From NCBI GenBank assembly GCA_964408455.1, contig CAYOZN010000001.1, forward strand, positions 62,001 to 126,000: a DNA stretch of 64,000 nt, written 5' to 3'. The position numbers were made by a program, and so were the translations under genes. Shown piece by piece: positions 54,401 through 62,509 of the stretch. The notes beneath the pieces are model-generated. The model saw only the letters and a program-made list of their open reading frames with translations, had not been told where the DNA came from and ran no database searches. The DNA is from CAYOZN01 sp964408455 (lineage in GTDB: Bacteria > Planctomycetota > Phycisphaerae > UBA1845 > UTPLA1). Numbering within the stretch: the stretch's first letter is position 1; each line of letters begins with the position of its first letter.

Positions 54401-56660
54401 CCCCGATACCAACAACAACGCCGGATCGGTTCAGGTGACCATTCAGAACCACGCCGACGTATCGGTCGACATCGTCGACGACGGTGGCGCCCCGGTCGGC
54501 CAGGACTTCACCTACACCATCACCATCACCAACAACGGTCCGGCCCCGGCCACCAACGTGCAGATGACCGACACGCTCGATCCCACGACCAACTTCGTCT
54601 CCGCCACCAACGGCGCCGTCGAAGGGCCGGCCGGCGTCGTGACGCGCACGTTCGCCAGCATCGCTCCGAACGCGAGCGAAGTGGTTGAGATCACGGTGCA
54701 GGGCACCTTGCAGTCGTTGACGAGCAATACCGTCAGCGTCACCGCGAACGAAGTGGACGTCGATCTCGATAACAACTCCGACACGGTGGAGACCATCGTC
54801 GGAGACGTTTCAAACCTGTCAGTCACCTTTATCGATCCCGGCCTTCAGAATGTGGGCGAGGACTTCGCCTACACGGTCACCGTCGCGAACGGCGGACCGG
54901 CGACGGCCACCGGCGTCTTCGTCCAGGCGACCATCCCGCCGGGAATGAACGTCGTCTCGCTGACCAACGGGGCGGTCGAGAATCCTCCGGGCTCGGGCAA
55001 CGTCGAGGCGAGCTTCGCCAGCATTGTCTCGCAGGCGTCGGAGAGCATCGTCATCACGGTCAATGTCCCGGCCGAGGGTACCTTCAACGTATCGGCCCAG
55101 GCATTCGCCAACGAGATCGATCCCGACACCATCGACAACTCCGCGGTGGCCATCACGCGCGTGGGCAACTTCCGCGATATGTCTATCATCTATTCCGAGA
55201 TCGACGGGCATCCGACCGCGATCGTTCCAGGTGCGCGCGATGCGGTGGGCGATCCCGTCGTCACCGAATGGAAGTCGATCGATGAGTTCTCTGTCAGCCC
55301 CGACGGTTCGATGTGGGCCGTGGGCGGCTTTAATGAACTTGTAGATGCGCTCAACGACAGCAAGGTCCTGGGCAGTGGACTGGTCGGAGACACCTTTGCG
55401 CAAGAGGGCCAGCAGATCCCGGGCGAGGCCCCGGGCGTTACCTATGTCTTGCCGATGGGTACGCGCATCGGGTTCAACAGCAATAACGACTTCTCGTTCG
55501 GCTCTGCCGGCAGTGCCCCGGTTGACGAGGACCTCATCTTTACGGTCGTGAACGGAGTACAAACGACTGTTGCACGCGAGTCCGACAGCGCCATGGGGCT
55601 GGAGGACGGCAACGGCCCGTTCTTCGGCGCCCTGCTCGGCAACTCGATGGGTTCGGAGCAGTTGCTGGATGACGGCCGCACGTGGTTTGTCGCCAGTAAT
55701 CTTACGGTCATCGGCAGCGCCTTTGATGCCGCCATCATGAACCAGGACATCGGCGGTTCCACGGCGTTCGTTCAGGCCGGCATCACGTTGGTCAGCGGCG
55801 AAGTGCTGACGGACCTCGATGGCTCCGACTCGATGAAGGCCACTCCGGACGGCAACACCTACGCCTTGCTAGGCAATGTCGGCGCAGATTCTACGTTGAC
55901 GGAGTCGTTGATCGTCAACGGCGTTGTCCAGATTCGCGCCGGAACCAACGTCCTGGGCATCGATGTCGTGGATGTCTTCGCCGTGGATCTTGCCACCGAC
56001 GGCACCTGGTTTGCCCGCGGTGATGACATCGTGGACAACGACTGGGCGATTTCCAACGGTGTCCTCTACGCTCAGACCGGCATGTCGATCACCGGCGGCG
56101 CTGAAACCTGGGGCAACAACATCGCCGGCTTCACCGGTAACACCAACGGTGACTACGTCATCGTCGGCAATACCAGCGAACCCGACGAAAATTTCAACTC
56201 TGTCATTGCCCTGAATGGCACGAACGTCGTTGTCCGCGAAGGCGATCCGATCGACCTCGATGGCAACGGCCTGTTCGATGACAACGTCTTCATCGGCCGT
56301 GCCCTCAACACGACACTGCCGTTCACTGCCGACGCGGTGCACCTGACGAACGGCAACCTGTTGTACTTCATCGCCGCGCTCCGCGACGCCGAAGGCAACG
56401 ACCTTGGCACGTTCGGCGCGGGTGGACAGGCGTTCATCGTCATGGATCTGTCCGATCTGCTCGGGGCCGAATGCGGCACCGTCCTCGGCGACATCAGCGG
56501 CGACAGCACCGTCAACGGCATCGACGTGCAGGGCTTCACCGATTGTGCCCTGACGCTCGGCGCTCCGGCCGGCGCCTGCCTGTGTGCCGACTTCGACGAG
56601 GATGCCGATGTGGATGCGGACGACGTGGATGCGTTCGTCTCGCTGCTCATCGCTCCGTAA
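51486..56660 (+). CDS. Giant secreted protein with DUF11 repeats and C-terminal dockerin-like motif
   Basis: The start has an AGGAGG-type site and a signal peptide (MFRSLLPSARVVAAAFAALAWYATPAQA). The 1724 residues comprise a propeller-like N-terminal third (IYGVAVDDANRTIYFNV, INGLAYDPATDTLYGVD). A large block spans about 430-865 and a second block about 1229-1660 repeats its pattern; both end in GDPVALDADGLFDDDAF- or GDPIDLDGNGLFDDNVF-type lines. Between them, about 870-1228, lie three DUF11 repeats (DLSVSKSASTDFIDNVGDQITYTITVCN, NNGPAPATNVQMTD). Near residue 1663 a dockerin-like calcium pair follows (DISGDSTVNGIDVQG, DFDEDADVDADDVDAF). DUF11 domains are common in long surface proteins. No anchor or catalytic motif is obvious. 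A strong terminator follows. Confidence 0.86.
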   Translation: MFRSLLPSARVVAAAFAALAWYATPAQAQLVCGPLDSLESLYFLDISNLPTVVTSEILDLENTDIAADGIYGVAVDDANRTIYFNVGDAPLSELYSVHYDDPAMDFSGRLRPRKVCDLHFADSQIINGLAYDPATDTLYGVDDFQSTTGGGPLGIYEINRTTGETTLVVDLTVGGTSIWKMRGIDFNPADNLLYGVNLDSTPNGIGLFSIDVNGAGTISPVAALTGTNKTGLAIGGNKAYIFPDDPGDIEVYNLATLSFEAPITGVPWPTSELDNGAGWAPSYPVAGPVPGANFCTNLTADVSTLTDVQANVGQINYTVTNSNCGPDGAASGSYTIVLSGGAAATATISNIVSFTGTAVEGPTGTITGNLTPAPFASTETVTFTVTAGNPGDLTVTVDWNPDGGSTDPYLPNNTAAISHLVRVFPAAAAIASTVSGKSSAQVPGLGAEYDTGLGRAYRSPDGTRIAFEASTNFDAGTNDDVVVRYDNGVGTLLTQENNTLVTGAHLVDNTDERLGVNNDGFVSIAVDTTQSLDDDFIIYTDGTTLNIVCQEDQIVPNAAFQPNGWDYGSTQFSSSITGDNNVFFSVEFMGGGIPSGQDTAYFRSNPDGSAVTTVLWEGVSIPAGQAFGATEFWMDGDTDGQWVDGAGCNYIAMGNLTGDGNSDEVVIVNGTVVFQEGQTLTGTGLAGILPGSFGVSTTSGVRFVEMLSNGDWLARGITSVSDEDWAVKGKGATFSLLARNGDEIYPGANEFWSDVDGWSPTFRALAGNNQGDYVIMGRTTTADTQKNYVFVINGMAEVLREGDPVALDADGLFDDDAFINLPEEDGMILTDDGLLILTTSLRNAAGGSAGNAVVSVDVSTHISPQITGADLSVSKSASTDFIDNVGDQITYTITVCNIGPDDATSVIVTDILPDEVSFVSATMGAMEVLPGIVEANFGTIPAYTSTSFEIVVDTIAQGVAINTATANSSTTDPDTNNNAGSVQVTIQNHADVSVDIVDDGGAPVGQDFTYTITITNNGPAPATNVQMTDTLDPTTNFVSATNGAVEGPAGVVTRTFASIAPNASEVVEITVQGTLQSLTSNTVSVTANEVDVDLDNNSDTVETIVGDVSNLSVTFIDPGLQNVGEDFAYTVTVANGGPATATGVFVQATIPPGMNVVSLTNGAVENPPGSGNVEASFASIVSQASESIVITVNVPAEGTFNVSAQAFANEIDPDTIDNSAVAITRVGNFRDMSIIYSEIDGHPTAIVPGARDAVGDPVVTEWKSIDEFSVSPDGSMWAVGGFNELVDALNDSKVLGSGLVGDTFAQEGQQIPGEAPGVTYVLPMGTRIGFNSNNDFSFGSAGSAPVDEDLIFTVVNGVQTTVARESDSAMGLEDGNGPFFGALLGNSMGSEQLLDDGRTWFVASNLTVIGSAFDAAIMNQDIGGSTAFVQAGITLVSGEVLTDLDGSDSMKATPDGNTYALLGNVGADSTLTESLIVNGVVQIRAGTNVLGIDVVDVFAVDLATDGTWFARGDDIVDNDWAISNGVLYAQTGMSITGGAETWGNNIAGFTGNTNGDYVIVGNTSEPDENFNSVIALNGTNVVVREGDPIDLDGNGLFDDNVFIGRALNTTLPFTADAVHLTNGNLLYFIAALRDAEGNDLGTFGAGGQAFIVMDLSDLLGAECGTVLGDISGDSTVNGIDVQGFTDCALTLGAPAGACLCADFDEDADVDADDVDAFVSLLIAP

Positions 56661-56732
56661 TGACGAAAACTGGCGGCCGGGCGGCGGGTAATACTTGACC
56701 CGCGACCCGACGCACCGATAAGTTGAAACCTC

Positions 56733-56768
56733 AGAGCCCGCGCGGTCAGACTCGGCCGCGCGGGCTCT
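56733..56768 (+). terminator. Rho-independent terminator after the giant secreted protein
   Basis: A perfect 13-bp stem (56733-56745 with 56756-56768) closes a 10-nt loop. It lies 73 bases after the stop codon and is followed by TGTCGTTCTG, a weak T-tract, so efficiency may be moderate. Confidence 0.75.
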
Positions 56769-56972
56769 TGTCGTTCTGCCACGGCATGCACGCGGGTGGC
56801 GGAACACCGGCCTATTCTAATGGGTAGAAGTTGCAGCCGGTGCGGCACGACTGCCTAACGGGCGCTTTGTCGGTTTGATTCGGTTTGATTCACTTGCGAC
56901 CCCGAATCAACCGCCGCCCGGAGGTGTTTCTGAGCCGCGCCGTTCGCAGGTTGTGACGGGCTGTGACGGGCT

Positions 56973-56994
56973 GTGACACTTGGGCTTGTGTCAC
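56973..56994. promoter_or_regulatory. Operator-like inverted repeat upstream of efp
   Basis: GTGACAC (56973-56979) and GTGTCAC (56988-56994) are perfect inverted repeats with an 8-base spacer, preceded by two direct copies of GTGACGGGCT. They sit about 85 bases before the -10 box, a possible regulator site. Confidence 0.4.
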
Positions 56995-57079
56995 TCAGGC
57001 CGCCAACCCGTCCTTGTGGCTCTCACGGCCCGGCTGCGCCCAGCCACCCGCCCGGATCGATTCAGGCCGTGGCAAGGGG

Positions 57080-57085
57080 TATAAT
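57080..57085 (+). promoter_or_regulatory. -10 box of the efp promoter
   Basis: A perfect TATAAT lies 50 bases before the efp start. A good -35 match was not found at the usual distance, so the upstream repeats or an activator might compensate. Confidence 0.5.
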
Positions 57086-57135
57086 CTTGGGACTGTCTGA
57101 TTCCCTCTGCGACACCCATCTTCGGAGGGCTCAAC

Positions 57136-57696
57136 ATGGCCAACACTCCCCTCAGCCGCGGCATGTGGATTCGCCACCAGGACCACGTCTATGAAGTCGT
57201 CGACTTCAACGAGCGACACAGCGGCAAGCAGAAGCCGACCGTTCACGTTGCCCTGCGCGACATCCGCGACAATCATCCGGTCGATCGCACGCTCGATGCC
57301 CTGGTGCCGATCGTCGAAGTCGATCATGCCCGGCGGACAATGCAGTATCTCTACGCCAAGGGGTCCAGCTTTGCCTTCATGGACAGCGAGACGTTCGACG
57401 AATTCGACCTGCCGGTCGCGGCCCTCTCCGGTCGCGAGGCCTTTCTGAGCGAGGGTAGCGAGTACCCGGTCACGTTTCTCGAAGGTTCGCCGCTGGCGGT
57501 CGGCGTGCCGGACATCGTCTCGCTGAAGGTGGCCAACACCGCGTCCCCGTCGCATGGCGTCGGGGCGGCCTCGAACATCACAAAGGAAGCGACAATGGAG
57601 AACGGGCTGGAGCTGCGCGTGCCGCTGTTCGTTAAGACGGGCGACATGATTCGCGTGGACACGCGCAACAAGTCCTACGCCGGGAAGGACCATTGA
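57136..57696 (+). CDS. efp: Elongation factor P (divergent tip loop)
   Basis: CGGAGG precedes the ATG. The 186-residue protein has the three-domain length of EF-P (FEVVD-like start, NKSYAGK-like end: ELRVPLFVKTGDMIRVDTRNKSYAGKDH). EF-P enters the ribosomal E/P region to relieve stalling at proline runs. The conserved loop (usually PGKGxAxxR, with a modified Lys or Arg at its tip) reads SGKQKPTVHV here, keeping Lys but losing the Pro and the second Gly. LEGSPLAVGVPDIVSLKV is normal. It might carry a lineage-specific modification or be an EF-P-like paralogue. No other efp gene is in the window, so its status cannot be compared. Confidence 0.9.
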   Translation: MANTPLSRGMWIRHQDHVYEVVDFNERHSGKQKPTVHVALRDIRDNHPVDRTLDALVPIVEVDHARRTMQYLYAKGSSFAFMDSETFDEFDLPVAALSGREAFLSEGSEYPVTFLEGSPLAVGVPDIVSLKVANTASPSHGVGAASNITKEATMENGLELRVPLFVKTGDMIRVDTRNKSYAGKDH

Positions 57697-57960
57697 GCGC
57701 GCGATCGCGAACCCGGTCCGCTCGGGGAACGAGGTTGCGCGAAGCCGATGGTGATGTTACAGCATGCCGCATGTCGCACGAGGTAGTGCGGTGCCCCGTT
57801 CCGGGCCGTCCGGCCGGTGAAGCCTGCCTCGGTTGGCAATCTACCGCATGCAGCACCGCATTGTTGCGGCAATCCTGCCCGGCCGCGTTTGGCGGGCGAC
57901 GCGGCCAAGCATACAATCATGCGAAACCGCTTCTTTCCGCAAGCGACAAGGAGGTTTTCC

Positions 57961-59244
57961 TTGCGACCACTCCCCGGCGCGAACTCCAGTCCGATCGGCG
58001 GCCCGCCGCGCCGGCGAATGCTTGTGTTGCTTGCGTTGCTGGCGCCATGTGTCGCCTGCCAGAGCTACGACGTCCTGACCGTCCCGCCTCCAGCCGGCGG
58101 AACCAGCGTCGACGTGCAGTCGGCGGTCGCCCTGATCGTGAAGGGCAGGCTCAACGCCCGCGACGTGAACCTGTTCATCGACACCGGCACGATCCTCACG
58201 TGTCTCGCGCCGCCAAGGGGCATTGAGCAGTTCGGCCTGCGCCCGGCGGGGGACAATCCATTCGCATCGACCGAGGGGGAGGGCGTCGGACTGTGCGGCG
58301 ACGCAGCGCAGCCGCAGCTCGACGGCACCATGTACGTGGCCGACCGGCTGGAGCTGGGCGACGTCGTATTCGAGAATGTGGCGGTCACCATCCTGATCGA
58401 GGAAGACCACGATACGTTTGAGCAACTCGGCGTCGACCTGATCGTTCCGGCCGGCATGATGATGCAAATGGACTGGCAGATCGATGAAGGCGGTCGCCGG
58501 TTGACGCTGTTGCCCGCCGGCTCGCGTGCCCGCCCGACGGGCGCCGCCACCATGACCACCGTTGGGCCGGACATTCTCTTCTCGCCGCTTAAGGTCGGCG
58601 TGATGACCGTGGAAGTCACCTACGGCGACGGCACGCCGCTGGCGACGCTGCTGGATACGGGCGGCGGCACCGATCTGGGCGTCGGCGGCGGGGTGCTGGC
58701 CAACGCCGGCTGGGATCTGTCGGAGGTTCCCAACGTCGAGACGAATCTGTTCGCGGCCGGCGGCTCGTGCCCGGCCAAGCTGCTGCGCGCGCCGCGCGTC
58801 GTGGTCGGCGATCTCTCATACGACGACGTGCTGTCGATCATGGTGCCCAGCGAAAACGAGGACTCGCTATTGGGCTGGGCATTCCTGAGCAAGCATGCCT
58901 GGGTGTACGTGTCGGCCAGCGGCGGCTGGATCGAGTTCGTCAAGGATGCTGCCACCGACGCGGCATTCTCGCAGCCGCTGCGGACATATGGCTTTCAGCT
59001 CGAGGCGACGGACGGCGGCTATTATCGCGTGGATAGCGTGCGGGCCGGCGGCGGCGCCGAGACGGCCGGCGTGCTGGCAGGGGAGACGCTGATTGAAATC
59101 AACGGCGTGGACCTGTCCACCTTCGAAGGAAAGCTGCTGCTTTTCGGCCGGACCGGGCAGGATTTTGAACAGGCCGAGTTTGTGATCGAAGACGAATCCG
59201 GCCAGCGCCGCACCGTCACGATCCAGTCGGAAATTCTGCTGTAA
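57961..59244 (+). CDS. Two-DTG aspartic-protease-like lipoprotein with PDZ domain
   Basis: A perfect AAGGAGG with six-base spacing precedes the TTG at 57961, preferred over the ATG at 57919. The leader RRRMLVLLALLAPCVAC ends in a lipobox-like Cys. The 427-residue protein contains two catalytic-type motifs: FIDTGTILT (Asp at about 74) and LLDTGGGTDLG (Asp at about 232), each opening a half of a pepsin/retropepsin-like fold. Residues about 345-425 form a PDZ domain (YRVDSVRAGGGAETAGVLAGETLIEINGVDL). In retropepsin-like bacterial proteins one DTG per chain is normal; two per chain recalls bilobal pepsins. Whether both lobes pair and cleave is inferred. It could act on envelope proteins selected by the PDZ domain. 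It is monocistronic. Confidence 0.82.
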   Translation: MRPLPGANSSPIGGPPRRRMLVLLALLAPCVACQSYDVLTVPPPAGGTSVDVQSAVALIVKGRLNARDVNLFIDTGTILTCLAPPRGIEQFGLRPAGDNPFASTEGEGVGLCGDAAQPQLDGTMYVADRLELGDVVFENVAVTILIEEDHDTFEQLGVDLIVPAGMMMQMDWQIDEGGRRLTLLPAGSRARPTGAATMTTVGPDILFSPLKVGVMTVEVTYGDGTPLATLLDTGGGTDLGVGGGVLANAGWDLSEVPNVETNLFAAGGSCPAKLLRAPRVVVGDLSYDDVLSIMVPSENEDSLLGWAFLSKHAWVYVSASGGWIEFVKDAATDAAFSQPLRTYGFQLEATDGGYYRVDSVRAGGGAETAGVLAGETLIEINGVDLSTFEGKLLLFGRTGQDFEQAEFVIEDESGQRRTVTIQSEILL

Positions 59245-59294
59245 CAGCGCCGGTGCCGCGACGGTGGCAGCATATCTTGACGCCGCCCGCGCGC

Positions 59295-59729
59295 TTACCG
59301 GTTGAATTCGCCCTGGCGCGGGTTCTCAAACGGATCGTAAGCCAGCTCCATTTTGAACAGTCGGGCGGGCTCGATTCTGATCTGCACCAGCGTAAGATCG
59401 TCCAGTGCCGGTTGAATGGCATGGCGAATCTGCTCGATGTGGCGCGGAATATCCAGCCCCATGAAGGTGTCGGGCAGGCCGGCAAAGGTGTTGACGCAAT
59501 CGACGAAGACCTGCCGGACGCCGACGGCCCGGCCGCTCTGAAGCAGCACCAGCGTCACGGCCCCGCGGATGATGGCGCGATAATACTGCTCCCGCCGCCG
59601 GTCCTGCACGGCGCTCCAGACCTCTTCCCAGGCGTCGTGAGCTTCGAAGAAACGGGTCTCATTGAAGTGGGCGATTCCTTCGTAATAGAGCCGCCGCTCC
59701 TCGCCGATGTCGTAGTCGAATGCGCCCAT
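59295..59729 (-). CDS. DUF309-family protein
   Basis: The 144-residue protein fits DUF309: YYEGIAHFNETRFFEAHDAWEEVWSAV, YYRAIIRGAVTLVLLQSGRAVGVRQVF and a helical end. The conserved FFEAHDAWE block is the family hallmark. The fold is a small all-helical domain of unknown function, found in many bacteria and often next to unrelated genes. It is convergent with the protease-like gene (50-bp gap) and divergent from the HD-GYP gene. Function is not assignable. Confidence 0.87.
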   Translation of the reverse strand: MGAFDYDIGEERRLYYEGIAHFNETRFFEAHDAWEEVWSAVQDRRREQYYRAIIRGAVTLVLLQSGRAVGVRQVFVDCVNTFAGLPDTFMGLDIPRHIEQIRHAIQPALDDLTLVQIRIEPARLFKMELAYDPFENPRQGEFNR

Positions 59730-59865
59730 GCGGCGGCATTATAGGTCCGCCGCCCGCCGGCGCCAGTCGCAGCCCGCGATCGGGTCCGCAGATGACAGTC
59801 CGGGCTGCGCCCGCGGCCGAAAAAGGCGCGCCCACGGGACAAACGCATCGTACCATTGAGACGCC

Positions 59866-61038
59866 ATGCAACAGCTTAACACCGCAAGGTCCTCGCACAG
59901 TTCCTCCGCGCGCGCCGCCGCTCCGCGCCTCGTCGATCGGCTGACGCACCTGGCCGAGATGTCTCGTGCCCTCGCCACGGCACCGGACATGCGCGACCTG
60001 GTCGCGGCTTTTGCCGCCGATGCCCGCCGGTTATTCGACGCCGAACAGGCCGTGCTGCTGATTCACGATGCGCGACACCAGCAGCTGTGGACCCTCTTTG
60101 CCGCAGGCGCCGAGCCGCCGCGTGAGGTCCGCACGCCCGAAGACGAGGGACTCGCCGGCCGCGTCCTTCAAACGCAGGAGTCGCTCTGCCTGTCGGATGC
60201 CTCGGCCAATCCCCACTTCGCGCGCCGCTTTGCCTTTCAGACCGGCTACGTACCGCACTCGATGCTCGTGGCCCCGGTGGTGGGGCCGTCGGGACGCCGC
60301 CTGGGCGTCATCCAGGTGCTCGACCGGCGGCTCGATTGCTTTTGCGACGATGAGCTGCCGCTGTTGACGGCACTCTGCGCGCATGCCGGCACCTGCATCG
60401 AGCATCTGGAGGAGCGATGTGCCGCGCGGCGGCAATTTGAGAGCTTCGTGACGACGCTGTGCCAGGCGCTGGATGCACGCGATCCGCTCACGGCGATCCA
60501 TTCCGTCAATGTCGCGAACTATGCCGTGGCGATGGGCATGGTGCTGGGGCTGCCGCCGGCGACGCTAGGCAAGCTGCGTATCGCCGGCTTGCTGCACGAC
60601 GTGGGCAAGATCGGCGTGCCCGAGGACGTGCTTAACAAGCACGGCCGCCTGACAACGGATGAATTCGAGGAGATGAAGCGCCACGCCGAGTACACGCGCG
60701 AGATTCTGCGGCGGATCGATGTCACGCAGGAGCTGGCCGGGCTCGATGGGCTGGCCGCCGCGCACCACGAGATGCTCGACGGCAGCGGCTATCCGGATGG
60801 GCTCAGGGCCGATGCGATACCGCTCGAAGCCCGCATTCTCGCGGTCGCCGATGTGTTCGATGCACTGACGCAGACGCGACACTACCGCGGCGCCATGGAA
60901 CATGCCCAGGCCTTTTCGGTCGTGGCGCAGATGACGCCGGACAAGCTCGATGCGCGGTGCGTCGAGGCCCTGCGCGTGTTTCTGCATTGCGATGCTCAGG
61001 CCGGCCCGCCGCCCGACAATTCGCGCCGCATCGGCTGA
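59866..61038 (+). CDS. GAF/HD-GYP phosphodiesterase-like response protein
   Basis: The 390-residue protein has an N-terminal GAF-like sensor domain (about 25-180: AEQAVLLIHDARHQQLWTLFAAGAEPP, DEGLAGRVLQTQESLCLSDAS, APVVGPSGRRLGVIQVLDR). An HD-GYP domain follows (about 185-375) with HSVNVANYAVAMG, LLHDVGKIGVPEDVLNK and HHEMLDGSGYPDGL. HD-GYP domains hydrolyse cyclic di-GMP, or related dinucleotides, and the core HD and GYP residues are present. Typical output is control of motility and biofilm. The C-terminus overlaps by 43 bases the 3' end of the convergent DUF418 gene. No signal peptide is visible, so it is cytoplasmic. Confidence 0.93.
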   Translation: MQQLNTARSSHSSSARAAAPRLVDRLTHLAEMSRALATAPDMRDLVAAFAADARRLFDAEQAVLLIHDARHQQLWTLFAAGAEPPREVRTPEDEGLAGRVLQTQESLCLSDASANPHFARRFAFQTGYVPHSMLVAPVVGPSGRRLGVIQVLDRRLDCFCDDELPLLTALCAHAGTCIEHLEERCAARRQFESFVTTLCQALDARDPLTAIHSVNVANYAVAMGMVLGLPPATLGKLRIAGLLHDVGKIGVPEDVLNKHGRLTTDEFEEMKRHAEYTREILRRIDVTQELAGLDGLAAAHHEMLDGSGYPDGLRADAIPLEARILAVADVFDALTQTRHYRGAMEHAQAFSVVAQMTPDKLDARCVEALRVFLHCDAQAGPPPDNSRRIG

Positions 61039-62396
61039 AGCTGCCAGTAGGTGAGCGAACGCCAGAGCCACTCCAACGGGCCGAACCGAAAATATGTCAG
61101 CCAGACGGGACTGATGATGAGCTGCGCGAGGAAGATCGCGACGGCGATGAGCACGGCGCTGGTATACGACACGTGATTAAACAGGCCCATGCCGTAGCTG
61201 TAGAAGATCAGCCCGCAGACAATGGAATGGCCGATGTAGTTGGTAAGGGCCATCCGCCCGACGGCGGCGAAACGCCGCAGCAGGGCGGCGGCGCGGCCCG
61301 AGTGGCACAGCCGCACGATCAGGGCAAAGTAGCCCAGCGATACGCCGGCGCTGCCGACATAAAGCATCGCCTGGTACCAGTAGGTCATTGTGCCGAGCGC
61401 ATTGGCACGATGCTGGAGATACAGGCCGGCGAACTGGACCGCGAATCCCCCCGGCAGGGCGGCGAACATGAGAAAGCCCAGCAGCCGGGCATGGCGCTCG
61501 GGATGGTGAAGCACGCCGCGTCGAATGAGCCACATTCCCAGCAGAAACAGCGCCAGACATCGCCAGCCGACAAGCAGCAGGTTCATCTCGAACAGGACGA
61601 TCATAAATGCGGCCGACCGATGCAGGATCTGGTCGCTGACGGGACCCTCGCGATAGATTCGCACTTCCTGGTCCATGAAGCGGGCAAATCCAGCGATCGC
61701 CGATCGTATGTCGGCATCAACGGATTCGTCTTCGGTCGCGCCGGCCATGGCCGCCTTCCACGTGGGCGCCGGATTCGCCCCATGCGAATCCAACCCGGTC
61801 AGGAGGGCGAATATCAGGCCGGACATGAGGAAGAGCACCAGTGCGGCCCAGAGCAGCGTTCTATCGCCAGCGCGCCGCATGGCCAGCGCAATGAATCCGA
61901 TAAGGGCATAGGCCGACAGGATGTCGCCGTACCACAGCAGCGTGCCGTGCAGTACGCCAAAGACGAAGAGCACGGCAAGGCGTCGCGAATAGAGCCCTGC
62001 AAATGGCCGGCCGGCGGCATCCGCGCGCTGACTCTGAAGGGCCAGGCCCATTCCGAACAAGAGTGAGAACAACGAAATGAACTTGAATGTGCAGAGCATC
62101 TCGACCGCGATGTACATCACCCGGTCGAGGCCGCGAAGCGCCAGCCACAGGCGCTCGACCGTCATCAACGGAAAGACGAAGAAAGCGATGTTCACCAGCA
62201 GAATGCCCTGGATTGCCACGCCGCGCAGGACATCGAGCGAATCGATGCGTTGGCTCTCCTGCACGGGTCCGGGAGCCTCGGCGGCAAAAGGCGCGCGTGG
62301 CCATGCCGCCACCGACTGGTTCGGCGGCATGGCAACCGGCAGGCCCTGCGCGAGGTCGCCGGGCTCGCCCGCTCTGTCTGAAACCGGCTCATTCAT
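60996..62396 (-). CDS. DUF418-family membrane protein
   Basis: ATG at 62396 (MNEPVSDRAGEPGDL) is the chosen start. An in-frame ATG at 62444 would add 16 residues. After a polar N-terminus of about 55 residues come some eight to ten helices with the family blocks SLDVLRGVAIQGILLVNIAFF, GRMALTNYIGHSIVCGLIFYSYGMGLF and LIISPVWLTYFRFGPLEWLWRSLTYW (the DUF418 signature). DUF418 proteins are multi-pass membrane proteins of unknown function, related to acyltransferase-like helices. The C-terminus overlaps the HD-GYP gene by 43 bases in convergent orientation. Confidence 0.9.
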   Translation of the reverse strand: MNEPVSDRAGEPGDLAQGLPVAMPPNQSVAAWPRAPFAAEAPGPVQESQRIDSLDVLRGVAIQGILLVNIAFFVFPLMTVERLWLALRGLDRVMYIAVEMLCTFKFISLFSLLFGMGLALQSQRADAAGRPFAGLYSRRLAVLFVFGVLHGTLLWYGDILSAYALIGFIALAMRRAGDRTLLWAALVLFLMSGLIFALLTGLDSHGANPAPTWKAAMAGATEDESVDADIRSAIAGFARFMDQEVRIYREGPVSDQILHRSAAFMIVLFEMNLLLVGWRCLALFLLGMWLIRRGVLHHPERHARLLGFLMFAALPGGFAVQFAGLYLQHRANALGTMTYWYQAMLYVGSAGVSLGYFALIVRLCHSGRAAALLRRFAAVGRMALTNYIGHSIVCGLIFYSYGMGLFNHVSYTSAVLIAVAIFLAQLIISPVWLTYFRFGPLEWLWRSLTYWQLQPMRRELSGGGPA

Positions 62397-62509
62397 GATG
62401 TAATCCGGCAACGCACCGTCACGGGGCGTCGGACCGCGCTGCACGCGCCGTCCGCCGCGATTGGTTCAATTGATCCAGGCCGTGCGAATTTGAACGACGA
62501 TCCGCCCGC

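Larger units (their letters stand above)
56661..57135. other. Intergenic region with terminator, tandem repeats and efp promoter
   Basis: These 475 bases contain the terminator of the giant gene, a 10-bp tandem repeat (CGGTTTGATT twice, 56871-56890), a doubled GTGACGGGCT unit (56953-56972) running into a palindrome, and a TATAAT box before efp. No gene is seen. Confidence 0.6.

Noticed and set aside
60957..62066. 369-residue plus-strand frame over the DUF418 gene
   Set aside because: Antisense. Its polar Gln/Glu-rich composition mirrors hydrophobic helices on the other strand.
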